Shown here piece by piece: positions 46,974-59,502 of a DNA stretch of 64,000 nucleotides. Source of the DNA: Steinernema hermaphroditum (lineage: Eukaryota; Nematoda; Chromadorea; Rhabditida; Steinernematidae); the NCBI GenBank assembly GCA_030435675.1, contig CM059624.1, forward strand, positions 3,558,769-3,622,768, read 5' to 3'. The notes under the pieces are model-generated. The model did no database searches. It saw only the letters and a program-made list of their open reading frames with translations, and was not told the origin of the DNA. The first letter of the stretch is position 1. Every line of letters begins with the position of its first letter. Both the position numbers and the translations under genes were made by a program.

Positions 46974-49359
46974 GTTTGTGTTCGTGTTCGGCAAATGCCC
47001 AGTGGATTCAGAATGACGATTCGATGTGCTTTTCGATCATCGAACTTCGGTCGTAATGATTAACAGCCCAGCGGAGCTAATGGGTCTATCGTAAATCTCA
47101 TGCATAGAAGCGGTGATTAATTCACCATAAAGAGACCGCTTTTTCTTATGGAAAACAGACAGAATTCATTTTTCCATGATGTATGCAAAGCCCCCGATAG
47201 TCCCATAAAAAGTTGTTTACGGCAAAGGCCAACTTTTTGTCAATCAGAGATGAAGTCCATTCCCACATGGAGGTCTTGGAAGAGCCAGTGGTCACTAGTA
47301 AACAGACTTGCGGCTTCTGAATTTGGAACATATCGCCTTCTTCGGTAGAATGAACTGGAACAAGGTCATATAGTATAGGAGTTGGAAGAAGAAAAAATGA
47401 ACTTTGCTGATGGAAGCGCCTAACAAGGCCAATATTTTCCTTTCGATTCATGGAAAGTAGCAAAAGTTCATCGCACAGCAATCATAGAAACGTTTAGTAT
47501 AAGCCAATCAGGTACATTAGTTTTGTTAGAACGCGGAAATCATTCTGGCCTGCTCGTGTTATTCAACGTTTATGGGCACGGAATACAGCGAGATTAAGGC
47601 AATCCCTCAAGACGCTACTGAGGACTTTGAAATTAGGCTCGTAAGGAAATGGTCTTGGAACCTCCGCTTTTGATCGGTGGCCATTCCATCCTTCGTCTGC
47701 CGTCTGCAAATGGAATCTTTGACAGTCATTACTGATCGTGCCAATCAATGCGCTTCTATTATCTATCTATTGGGTTCGGCATTGAAAATGGGACACTTGG
47801 TGAACACTCTGTTTTTTGTCAAGTTTACACTTGAAATGGTTGAAACAATACAAATAAACAATCGTTACAAAAGTGTTCCATTATTTATGCCTCAACCCAA
47901 TAAAACGCAAAATTTTGTAGGGTAAGGCACTGCCTGAATTTGCTTTTCCCTACGATCAAAAAGTCATCAAAGATTGTTTATTGAGGGACAAATTTTTGCC
48001 GACCAACGTGCTCCCGGGGGGCATTGCTGGTGGCCATTGAAAAATGGACGCATTTAAGTGCCTATTGTGGCTGCGTTGTTCTGAAAGAATGACGTGAGGT
48101 TAGGAAAACTTTTGTTTTGGAGATCATTCTATGGATTTTCTGATCACTTTTAGAAGTCCAATGAACTACATTTCCCCGGGGACTCCATGTGTCCACGCCA
48201 AAAGAGCTTCCTTTTGTTTCAAGGATAATTTGTACGTCTTTTTAAGTGGAGCACAGGGATCAGTGTACAACGATGACAACAGCCTCCTCTTCGTGGCTTA
48301 AAATGCTCATAATGACTCAGCTTGAAAGACTTTGTTAATCAGAGATAACAATAGAATCCGTTGCTCTCAAGAGCCACAAAAATTGCGAAATTTCCTGCAT
48401 AAAGGCATCGCATGCAAATGGCCATAGTAGACAATGTCATTGAATTCCTCGTATAATTTCGTGCTGACGTCGACGCCGCAGAATTCCACTGGAAAGTGAC
48501 ACAAATGATGATATATAGGATATATGAAATCTGCATGAAGAAGAAAGCAAATGAGAACCTTGAAAAGCAAGGAATCCGAACGCTATCTAACCTAGAATAA
48601 TAGAATCGGACGTCACCTCTAAGAACTTCATCAAAAATTCCATTTGCAGGTGGAAGATAGAGGGCAGCAGGGCCAACGATCAAAAGCGGTGGTTCTAAGA
48701 CCATTTCCTTACGAGCCTAATTTCAAAGTCTTGCGTCTTGAGGAATTGCCTTAATCTCGCTGTATGCTGTGCCCATAAACGTTGAATAACACAAGCAGGC
48801 CAGAATGATTTCCGCGTTCTAACAAAACTAATGTACCTGATTGGCTTATACTAAACGTTTCTATGATTGCTGTGCGATGAACTTTTGCTACTTTCCATGA
48901 ATCGAAAGGAAAATATTGGCGTTGTTAAGCGCCTCCATCAGCAAAGTTCATTTTCTCTTCTTCCAACTCCTATCGATACTTGTATCTGTTCATTCTATCG
49001 AAGAAGTTCCGAACTGAGAAGCCACAAGTCTGTTTACTAGTGACCACTGGCTCTTCCAAGACCTCCATGTGGGAATGGACTTCATCTCTGATTGACAAAA
49101 AGTTGGCCTTTGCCGTAAACAACCTTTTATGGGACTATCGGGGGCTTTGCATACATCATGGAAAAATGAATTTTGTCTGTTTTCCATAAGAAAAAGCGGT
49201 CTCTTTATGGTGAATTAATCACCGCTTCTATGCATGAGATTTACGATAGACCCATTAGCTCCGCTGGGTTGTTAATCATTATGACCGAAGTTCGATGATC
49301 GAAAAGCACATCAAATCGTCATTCTGAATCCACTGGGCATTTGGTGAATACGAACACAA
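46974..49359. mobile_element. 2.39-kb inverted duplication with about 0.74-kb arms
   Basis: The left arm 46974-47728 is matched in reverse by 48628-49359 (for example TTTGTGTTCGTGTTCGGC and GCCCAGTGGATTCAGAATGA at the outer end). Identity is high apart from small indels near 47330 and 48990. The spacer of about 900 bp is unique. Each arm carries the same outward-pointing frame (KPQVCLLVTTGSSKTSMWEW, LWDYRGLCIHHGKM), minus in the left arm and plus in the right. No transposase or target duplication is seen, so it may be a foldback element or a local inverted duplication. Confidence 0.75.
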
Positions 49360-49472
49360 ACGAAACACAAAGCGTCTAATAATCGTGTGGTAATAACAAA
49401 GCCAGCAATGAAGTTTTAGCATTGATACTCTCATATACATAATTACGACGCACCATTGTTTCATTCACAGCA

Positions 49473-49674
49473 ATGGATAGCGTCCCGTTTGCTTTTGCGA
49501 TGCCGTTGCCGCAATCATCCACGATATTCTTCTCGCCTCGGAACAGAGCGAAAAGATCGGATCAGGATGGGCATTTGCTTTTCAGGATCATATCCACAAT
49601 CGAAAGTGGTTTACGCCTGAACTGTGTTGCGATGGAAGTAATTTTTCCTATTATTATGATGATTACGATCTAAT
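49473..49674 (+). pseudogene. Frameshifted first exon of an MDSVPFAF-type gene
   Basis: The frame starts MDSVPFAF, then needs one extra T in the T-run near 49498 to continue as CDAVAAIIHDILLASEQSE, then WAFAFQDHIHNRKWFTPEL. It ends at a GTATGT donor at 49675. The conserved start and the HNRKWFT segment resemble nematode-specific multigene families, so I read it as a first exon with a one-base deletion (or an assembly error). No downstream exon was found. Confidence 0.5.
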
Positions 49675-49964
49675 GTATGTTACATGCTGACCACACGCAT
49701 CGATTCTCTGTTCAATGTCTGTCTAGGTCTCACCACGACCGCACCTGTCTATGGTCTCGCTGAGCATCATCTCGTCTAGCAACCGTCTATTTTCTTTCGT
49801 CCTTTTTCGAATTGTTGTGCCGTTCTGATAGTCGAATTTATCATGTCTTTCGGGTTACTATCTTTCCCGTATGTTTTCTTGTAATAGTCTCTTCTATAAA
49901 CTGCTTTCTATAATTTGCATCTTCGAAGTTCTTATGCGCTTCAGAGAGATGGGCGCTTGGTCCG

Positions 49965-50215
49965 GGAGTGTGTCTTCGACGATATTGGTGTCCTCATAGC
50001 GTCGGCGACCTTCAGGATGATATCTCACGCAGCGGGATTCCTGGCGACGGACATCTTGTTGTCAGCGGTGGTGGGACTACGGCTTCCGGGTGTCCCAATT
50101 CTCTCTGGAAGAAACCGGAACACAGAAACATATTACAGACCAGCCGTACCCTCAGAACGGCTGACGGACTGTTCGGCAGCGATCGCGACATGAGTGAGAA
50201 TCCCACGAGATATCT
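49965..50215 (-). repeat. Dispersed repeat family, copy 5 (inverted)
   Basis: This is the reverse complement of 42750-42870 (GGGAATTGGGACACCCGGAA, CCACCACCGCTGACAACAAG, then ATGTCCG-GCCAGGAATCC). As minus-strand protein it reads GHPEAVVPPPLTTRCPSPGI; as plus it reads AAGFLATDILLSAVVGLRLP. Confidence 0.65.
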
Positions 50216-52957
50216 CCAGCGATGTGTCCATGCAAATTTGAATTTTTTAACATAAAAAGTTCAGGATATGTTCTTTGTGCTGCACATCACTTCTGGACAT
50301 CACCAAACTCATCAAAAGTGCTCAGCCTAAAATAGTGCTTCGTGTTTATGTCCGGGCTTCACTTTCGTTACAACTTCGTCGTGCACTTTCCCGAACAATT
50401 AATGACACTGTTTTGAACTTCAGGATAACATCTGTTGACAACATCATCTGTGGCCTGTTTGATCGCTGTTCCAACCGAAAGTTGTACACTGTAAATTGCA
50501 CATTTCTGATCATAAACATAAGAAAAGGTTCGAGTTTGGAGATATAATGAATTCTCGAAGACGCTCTCTAGGAACAGCGTTGGCGTTGGAAATTTTGTTC
50601 ACTTAGGCAAGTTGATCACGCGTGGAAAGTCCATTACTACGAATGCACCAACATGTCCTAAGCTTTATGGAGTTAATCGTCCGTGCATACAACGCATTCA
50701 CTCTTAGTTACTTTAAATAGCCCAATCACGGAGTACAAAGGACCAATGGAACATTTTGAGAACGCAGACGTCTCGAGAGAACATTGTCCTTTCGATGGAT
50801 CTTATGATTTTAAGTGAAAATTTGCATGTCGATGGCTATTGAAGAATACACAGTGAATGAATTCCGTCCCGGAATTCATACAATATGAATTCAGAACTCC
50901 ATAACTAGGAATCTAGGCCGTCAGAAGTACTAGGATATCAGCGAAGCTGTTAAGACTACAAAGACTTCTACAAGGAATTCCATGCCGTTAACTCTTCCGA
51001 TAATGGTCTATCGATATCTACGCAAACCAATGGGACCGCTAAGCGCTCGAATCCGGCCGAAGTCTGAACCAGCGCGTTGAAAACAAGAAGCGAATGCACC
51101 ATCCGTAAATCCTGGATGTTCATCGTTTTCAACGTTCAGATTTCTGGATCATGCCAACAGATGTTTGAAGCCTTTGCGGTTAGAAAAGCACAGACTATAA
51201 TAGGAGACGTCTTGCAAGAAGATAAATCGCAGCTACTTCTAGAGAGATGGTACAAAAAGTTCATTTTCCTACAGACACACACTTCGGCGTCTTTCTACTG
51301 TTGCGGACTATCGCATGCACTTGTGGTGGAAATCAGGACGAAGCGGTGGGAAGCTGACACGCTTGACAAAATTCTACCGTCTACATTTCTTGAGGACCGT
51401 GGTAGTGACAATGCGAACAAGTTACGCAGAAATCGCACACAAAAGTGTGTTCTCTTCCTGCTTTGTTGAGCTAAGGTGGGGAGACGACGTCGGGTCAAGT
51501 GTCTAACGATGTGTAACGCGACCTGGCCACATCCTAGCTCGTCAGTGGACGAACTGGAACTGGCGATGACAGCGCACCTGGAACATGATAATTCAACCTC
51601 GTGCCCCAATTCACGCAGAACAATAACAAAAAATACTGAAAACTACAGATAAAAAACGACAAGAACTTATTGACCAACCCAATAATATGAAAAGTCTTTC
51701 AAGAAGATAAAAATTCCTACAGGGTGTTATAAAAAGTTAATCCCCCTACAGACACACATTTCGGTGTCTTTCTATCAGACTAGTGTTGCGACCATGACTA
51801 GCATCTCTGTAGAGCCTGATTCCCATCCCGATTATCTGTTCTATGTCTGCGCCACTGTTAACATTTGACTGTCTATGTCTAGTTGTTGCCGAGCGACAAA
51901 AGCCCCAGTTTGGCTCTGGATGATACTCGATGATATCGCGAACTCAACCAGGATATTATCGCTTTGCATTGGGACACATTTTAGAGTGACGGTTATTTTT
52001 CGTTTCCCATCAAATATTCTATTTTCTGGCCGAAAGGTGAGCGTCAGTGGAACGATAATCAGCCAGAAAGGGCAGCCGGGAACCACAATTTGCCATTTTA
52101 TTGAAAAGCGGCTGTCATATATTTATATTTTTCTATTGGAAGACCTAAGTGTTATGAACGACTCACCCACTGAGATCAGAGTACGTAGATCACTGGACGT
52201 TAGGTGCGTAGGATGGTCGCAGCAATTTAGCTCCTTTTCAATGAATACCGATGACCAAAATAGCCCAATTGACAGAAGCCTTGACGACCTCATCAGTTCG
52301 CTCAATTTCCGCTTCCAATAAGCACAGAACTAATTTGACCACAAGGGCCCTTCCGAGGCATCTAGAAGGGTCCGTGGAGTTTTTGCAAAACAAACCAAGT
52401 CCTTCATTCCTCTTTAACCGCTTGAATCGTTCCAGGTTTTCCGCTTGGTCGCGCCCTCCGTATCCTATCCAAATCCAAGTTCCAAACATCGTGTTTGTCA
52501 CATTTGCTAATTGATTCCGTTTTCACGGCCCTGACTCGCCCCTCATGTCGCCCGTGCATCTCGTTTTTGCACGTCGCCCCAAAGTTCGACGGCCAACGCA
52601 TTCCCTCGGGAAACATAATAATATCGACAAAGCAATAACCGCCGTGGACACTTTCTGCTCGCTTGTTTTGTTCCGTTTTTCACGTCTTCACCGTTCGGAC
52701 GCCATGGACACCGACGAACTTGTGGCGGATTGTAAAATATTCGCGTAGACAGCGCCAGGTAATCCGATTCGACGAACCACTTCCTCGGCGATGGGCGGCG
52801 CCCGTGGCCGCGGCGCCCGCCCTCCCAAAGACGAACGCGTCGCCGTCGCCGAGGAGGTCTTTGATTTGAGTGGCGGGCACGGCTGAAGTGTAGTCGTCTC
52901 TATTTATAGACTGTCCAAGACAAGTTGCGTCTCATTTTCCGCTTCCAAAGAGTGAAG
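50216..52957. other. Mixed stretch with a direct repeat and weak coding candidates
   Basis: A direct repeat of about 100 bp (51205-51310 and 51690-51795) shares AAGAAGATAAA and CCTACAGACACACA-TTCGG. A 148-residue plus frame (51875-52321) ends MNDSPTEIRVRRSLDVRC...; an overlapping minus frame (52086-51841, with KITVTLKCVPMQSDN) is equally plausible, so neither is called. Near 49700-49800 and 51800-51890, GTCTGTCTA/GTCTATGTCTA words recur. 52680-52880 is GC-rich (next entry). Confidence 0.4.
52680..52880. other. GC-rich island, strand undecided
   Basis: All three useful readings are open: plus MGGARGRGARPPKDERVAV, plus APVAAAPALPKTNASPSPRR, and minus TQIKDLLGDGDAFVFGRAG. The high GC against an AT-rich background suggests an exon, possibly of the gene that starts just downstream. 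I cannot choose between the readings. Confidence 0.35.
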
Positions 52958-55900
52958 ATGTCGTCTGAAGTTTCGAGATTGCCAACTAGAAGCCAGTCGG
53001 TTCCTCCTACGGTAAGTCAAGGTTTTGAAGATCTTGTAGACAGAGCTGTTAGTCATAGAACTGTAGAGGGCCTGTTTCTCAATTGCTCACTGTTGCGCAG
53101 CTCAGCATCACCTTGGCGACCTGTTTTTCAACAGTAGTACTGTTCGAAAACTGATTAAAGGTTGCTGGGTATAAGACTCGTGGAGGGTTATCCTATTGAC
53201 CGGGATACGGTAGTTCAAAGACTGTGGTCGGTTCTATGAGCCTCTTCTCATGTTTTTTCCACTATATCCATCATTCTTTACACTGTAATTGAGTTGAACA
53301 TGTTACCATAGGCGAGCAAAACCTCATTAGATCCTTCTCGGTAACACGTTGTCGACAAGTACATCCTGGAGTAGCAGTTCCCGGAGTGTGTTTATGTTGC
53401 CTAGCCACTTTGTTCATGCATCTCTTCGATCATAGCACTTCAAGATATGACTTGGAGTTCCGGGACCAGGTCTGGAATGAGTCGGGGTTCAACATAAAAA
53501 AAGCAATCTGAACTCGACTCTAGGAGATAATCTGGTAGAGGACTGGGGTTCAAATGGAAAACGGGTAGCACAAAGTTAAGAATGTTTCTGGCAGAACCCG
53601 GTAAAAGCCCACGAGTTTTCTTGCAAGGGCGAAAAATTCGACCATTCGGACAATAGAGGCCTTTTTGTGATGGAACCCTCGACTCGATTTGGACTAGGAC
53701 TACAAAGCCTAACTCAGATTCCGGTTCCCGCCGCTATCGCCATCACAGGAATAGCCATTTTTCCACCCCAGAGATGTTTATGTTGCCTAACCACTTTGTT
53801 CATACATCTCTTCGATCCTAACACTTCATGGTAAGTGTCGGAGTCCCGGAATCAGGTCTGGAATCAGTTGCGGTTGCAGCACAAATAGGTCATGTGAACT
53901 CGAGGTAAACTGGTACAGAATTGCGGTCCAAATGGAAACGGGTAGCACAAAGTTCTGAGTGTTCCTGGCAGAACCCGGTAAGAGCCTACGAGTTTTCCTA
54001 CCGGGGCAAAAAATTCGAAAATTCAGACAATCCTGGCCTTTCTGTGCTCGAACCCCTATTCGTTGGAACCTGTTGAGAGCAGAGATACCGACTCGGGTTG
54101 ATTTCGCAATCGGAGCCGAGCCGCAGGCTCAGTTGGCATCTCTGGTTGAGAGCAACTAAAATACGGGTTCCCAACGCGCTTACCATCACAGGAATAAGTT
54201 TTTTCCACCCCAGAGATGACTTATGCTGCACACAATCCTTCGGCCACTTAGGAATAATACACATGACTGACTGATACGCCATATGGGATTGAAGGAACTG
54301 TCTAGACTCAGCTAAAGGACATGTCTGCCCTCAACAGCTCACTCCGTCTCAAGTGGGTTGTTTGTTGTGGCTTGTACGGTAGGTGGGGATCATAGACGAG
54401 CGCCTCGATTACATGCAGACTTGTAACATTGCGAAAGTGAAAACATGTAAATGTATCAGGTTACCAAACGGCTGCCTCTCCGTAAACTTATTTACCCTTA
54501 TACTGAACACATGATATCAGATTCCGGCGGGCTATGATCACTACCATTATCAAGATCTCTGGCAACCTATGACTCTTTTTTGACCTCATACAAATAACGC
54601 AGACGCTTCCAGCGTTGTTTTCAACAAAACTCAATTACGCAATTGTCACCCAAAGGGAATATTTGCGCTTCTGCGTCGATAGGTTCGAGGACTAGTATAT
54701 AACGGGAACAGCAAAAACATGTTTTTATTAGGAAGACGCTGCTGTCAGCAAGAAAACGACAACTGCAGCGTTCTTAGTGCCCATAAAGTGAGCTGCTTAT
54801 AAGCAATTTTAGCAATAATGTGTATATAAAGGATCAAAAGAGCACTCTGCCATCAGAACACATTTAAGAAGATTGTTTACATGGACACAAGTTCTGCATA
54901 TCTGAGTTGTTGTGGGCCGACTAAGACATATGATCTGTGTTTACCCTGCTTTCTCATAAATATCTGAGACCCTTTCCGGTGAACTAAGCATGTCCCCGAA
55001 CATTCTGACTGATTATAGTGCAGTCAGCTACAGGGTTTCTGAATTTGAAAAGATAAAAGCATATCCACAATCTTCGCATCATAGGGGTTACGATATAGTC
55101 ATGGTTAATCACATATATCGTGCCGGGAGCCACCATTAGTTGTTCTCTCAGCTCTCAGAATGTTGAGCATGCAGCTCCGTTTCCACTCACGATTTGATCG
55201 TCATTCAAAGAGCCAAGACATTCCAAAATTGTGTTTGTACATTGGTCCCGACACGTCATTCCTGATAGGCCATGAACACTTCATGACACTGTTTTAGAGG
55301 GATAATTTGGTGAGTTTATTCCCAGCCCACTCTCCAATAAATCCGCCACACTATCCTATGAACTGATTGGTCTATTACCTCAGAAAGCTTTCTACGAATC
55401 TTGTTTTTAGCTTATCCCTATCGGTGTGATTAAAATTCAGAACTAATATGGCTAAAAACCTTTCAAAATGCAAAACAGAAGTGCGCGACAAGTAATGCAT
55501 AACAACATTTCATGAATTATTAAAAGAGTTTTGTGATCCGACTTTTAAATGTGTTATGCTCTCACTTCCCGAATGCATTGTGCCCAACCCACAACCACAA
55601 CACTTCCTCATGAATTAGTCATGGTGTTGTTGTGAAAGCCACTTCCTAATTATGCCTTTATATCAAGGTTTTCTTCGAGCCACAAACGCAATATTTGAAT
55701 CCCCTGATTTACATTTTCACATGAATGAATCCCTTTTTCGTGGCATAATCCGTAATCCAAATCCGAACATCAATAAAACGGCAATTATTGTGCTTCCATG
55801 GCGTTCGTTCTTCGCCATTCGGAGGGATTCATGGCTTTTCTGAATAGTGTATGGAACGAGAACAAACTCGACACATAGTGATGCGAACAATTGCACAGAA

Positions 55901-58900
55901 GATCAAAGAACCTAAACCGTTTAGGTGGATGTCCTAAGAATGTAGATTGGTTGCCATTTTTCGGGTCCAGGTTTGACTCCTTTCCCATACCAACCTTTCC
56001 TCTTTAGTTTTCTTCGTTTCGCATCTTGAGATGGTTATAAAAAGCATACAACAAAAACTGACTAAATATTTGATGTCCACTGGTCTCCTCTGTTCTGAGG
56101 TGATGCTTCCTATGATGAATATGAATTTACAACCTGTATACGATAGTTCTGCCCTTGTTTTCTTACCCTCCACCTGTGATGCAACGGATCCAAAAACGAA
56201 AAGCAACAAGGTTTGGATTGTAACATTCCAATATGCAAATATGAAGATGTAAACACCCTTCAGACCGCCTTTCCAAGTCCAAATTTAGGCGTTCCACGTA
56301 AAGTGTTTTTCTGTGGGGACCAGTCCTGATCTCTGTTCACTTCCACCTCCACGCCGCTCGATTATTGAATATTCGATTAAAGGACCGGGAATTGGTCACG
56401 AACCTATTTATCAGAACCGACAGGTTCCTAAAAATATCACTCACACTAGAATACACTGGCACACGAGGTGTTAGGTGACGGGGGATACATCATACTTTGA
56501 GGGCTTCACACCTCCTGACAAGTCAATAGTTTGACCTCGCACTCATTAGTTTAAATAAAGAATACTATGTACTATTAGTAGAAAATAAAATAGTTTATCT
56601 GAAGAGCTGTCAGATATCTCTCATCGGACTGATCTTTCGCTCAGTCAAACTGATCCTTTGTTGTGGCAGGACACATCAAAGAGGCTTCCGAACCCTTTAG
56701 ATTCGACAATGACCTATACTGAACATAGGACCAGTCTTCCAAACGGCTGTAATCATATTGTGAGGGGACCGTTTTTGTGTCAGTGCGCCTTAAAAAAGAA
56801 CTTATACATTTCCTGTTCGATTGCTCCTTCTTATACTCTTTTGTTTCAACGTGTGCACCCTAATAATCGGGATGGAAAGCGGGTCGAGTTTTCAGTATGA
56901 AGTAGGGTACAAAAAAGACACGTCCTTGGATGCGCAGTCTCTTACCACATTACCTCATAGGATCCCAATTGGCCTTTTGTACGGGTCCCGAAACGATGTA
57001 CCTCATACATTACCTCGCATTTATCTTCGGCTATGTCCATACATTGATATTCCTCACATTTCATCACACAACACCCCATCAAAATAGCACATAGACTTGG
57101 CACAAATGGGCCCATTCTGATTTCCGGCTGACGTCATACACTTGCGGATTGCTTTCAGTCGTCAGTTCCCCTTTTAGCAGAAATGCGAGTCCTTTTGTTT
57201 TCGCAGCCGTCGTCTCTATGACGCGAAAAATTGAATTGTCCACGGATGGACGAGCGCTAACGGCTCTGTTTTGTCACTGGGGAGGAAGGCAGTAACACTG
57301 CGAATTGATGCTATTGTTGTCGAATCTTAGGGAAGCACATGGGTCTTCCGTGTTTTGCGAAAGAAGCAGACGAGGAACATGCGTCTTCTTCGGGAAATGG
57401 AAAAGAGCCAGGGGATTCTGTTGAGGAAAACGTGAAATCCCTTGTGTGCAGTGAACGTATTTTTAGATGAGATTTATGGTGTTTTCTGGAAGGAAATAAC
57501 AATTTGAACAGTGGTTGGAATACCACAAACAAGGCGCATTTAGTATTGTAACAGAGAGAGTTTCGTAGAGAAGGGGAAACACAATTAGTCACCGTTAAGC
57601 TACCGGCATGTTCACGCTTCGCTTTAAGGACTAAATAGTTCTGTGGGAGGAAAGATACTGGCAATAGCTGGCAATGATCCGATTCCTTCTGAACTATCTG
57701 TGTCATTTCAAACAGTCAATGTGGTTTCAACGCAGCCCTCGATCCTCATGTTGTCTACTATTTGAAACTGTTGAATTCAGTGTTGTAAGTATAACTGCTC
57801 CTCGGCAATTTTAACCGTCCTTCTCTGTGATTTCGACCACCCCCGAAGATTGGGACCATCGCCCCTCAGAACCCTAGCTTTAGTCAAGCATCTAGAGATG
57901 GCTTTGAATCTCTCATTTCGAATATGAATCCATTCTAGTGCTGCTTACTGATCCCCAGTTATCTGATTGAAACTTGGGCTCTGAAGGGGACGATCCAAAT
58001 CCGAGAGGGGATGGCCAGAATTCAAGGGGATCGGTGAAATGGCCTTATGTCAACTTAATTTCATTAACTCAACGATACGATAAAACAGTTTTATCGATCC
58101 CTCTATCGAAACGTGGATTTAATGAGGACAACAGAAATCTAAAGCTGCCTTGAATTCGATGTCTTGCACCTCCCAATTCGACCATTCATCACCCACACTG
58201 AAATCGGACTGATGTTTGATACACCCAGTTCGAACTCTGGTGTTTGTGTACGAGTGATGAATGGGGAGCTTTGGAAATATAAGCTAAATATAGTCCACAG
58301 GACGTGACTCCGCAGAATGACAAATTGGATTTTGAGCCATTCACAAGATTTTTGTGCCATTCATAAGATGGCATAAGAGACTAAGAGGTTTTGCTGAAAA
58401 CTACAATACCAAAAAAGAAAAGTCCCTATCTCATTTCCAGGTGGACACACCTTCATGATCCCTTATGGCTCGGTGCAGAAGTTAGAAGTTGAATGAGGTT
58501 CCCGACGCATTACCAATTCTCTTTCTTTCCATGAAGTACCGCTTTGTGTTGCTCTGACCTTTGCCGAAAGGTAGACTCTTCGCTGAATAAGTAATGCGAG
58601 CACCTTCAAACTAGTCCTCTTCGAGGTGGAGCCAACCAAAGGCCACTGACTCACACCAATCCCCTTTTCATATTTGCATTACTAATGCCTTCAAAGAACT
58701 CTTGGCATTCCGAAGAGCAAAAATTAAAAAAATGCAAGTGTGGACACTCTCGCAATTTCTGGAGTGTTCTCCCGGTCGGGAAAATCAATCATTTTGATGC
58801 GCTGATTCCGGAAACTTCATTAGGAAATGACTGAATTGAAGTCCTAGAGCTTATGACTCATTGAACGGAGCCGTCAAAACCATATGGAAGGGGTTTCGAC

Positions 58901-59443
58901 AATCCTAAAAAGCCATCCGGATTCAGGGATATCAATAATAAGCAAGCTTTGCCGCATTCACATTTGAAGCAGAGTTGTCAAAGTGATCTTTTGGAACATC
59001 CACATCTGGGCCTTATTTCACTTATCCCGTTACAGGACCGGGCCTCAACTTACGCTAACCGCTATTCTAACACCAGCGACAGCCGTAAACCATCATCTTT
59101 GGACCCCCAGTTCCGCCGTTCCAGAACCAAGTCTCCTCAAAAGTCGGAAAGCGTTCAACAGGTACAGTAGTCTCGTTAACCTCAGATTAAATGCCGACTC
59201 TAGATGCCTCCATATCCTTCCAACTACTATCCCTACCCCGGAACGGGCTACGCAAACCCCGGAAACGCCCTGAACCACGGCTTTCCTCCACAGAACTTCC
59301 TTCTCTCCGCTTTCTTGACCGGCGGACACTTTCCGTTCGACTTCCGCGGACCATGGATGAACAACCACCAGAAGCATCACAATTGGGGAGCCTGGAACGC
59401 TGGCCGCAGCTATCACAAGAGCTCGTGGGGACCCGTATTTTGA
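52958..59443 (+). CDS. Third WGPVF paralogue, apparently without the PB1-like part
   Basis: Exons 52958-53011, 59036-59161 and 59204-59443 all join in phase 0 and give 139 residues. The first (MSSEVSRLPTRSQSVPPT) repeats the RSQSVPP motif of the two PB1-like copies and ends at GTAAGT. The second is basic and Ser-rich (RRSRTKSPQKSESVQQ). The third aligns with their last exon: PPQNFLLSAFLTGGHFPF and the terminal SSWGPVF. AATAAA is at 59497-59502. The 6-kb intron between exons 1 and 2 is exceptional here, so the first exon might belong to another gene copy; exons 2 and 3 are secure. No PB1-like sequence was found upstream. Confidence 0.6.
53389..54219. repeat. Tandem duplication, two units of about 386 and 445 bp
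   Basis: Unit 1 starts at 53389 (TGTTTATGTTGCCTAGCCAC) and unit 2 at 53775 (the same with one change). They share ACGGGTAGCACAAAGTT, GGCAGAACCCGGTAA and both end CACCCCAGAGATG (53774 and 54219). It lies inside the proposed long intron; no frame is shared. Confidence 0.85.
54220..59035. other. Gene-poor AT-rich stretch
   Basis: No supported gene. A GTCTAGAC palindrome is at 54300-54307. Frames such as 55652-55843, 56821-57087 and 57706-57311 (minus) have no motif or splice support. Confidence 0.4.
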
Positions 59444-59502
59444 AGTGGTGAAACGATTACGATGTGTACAAATTTTGTGACTCATTTTGTGAAACGAATA
59501 AA

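Noticed and set aside
51841..52321. A gene at 51.8-52.3 kb
   Set aside because: Both strands have open frames of similar quality, with no splice, poly(A) or homology signal to choose between them.
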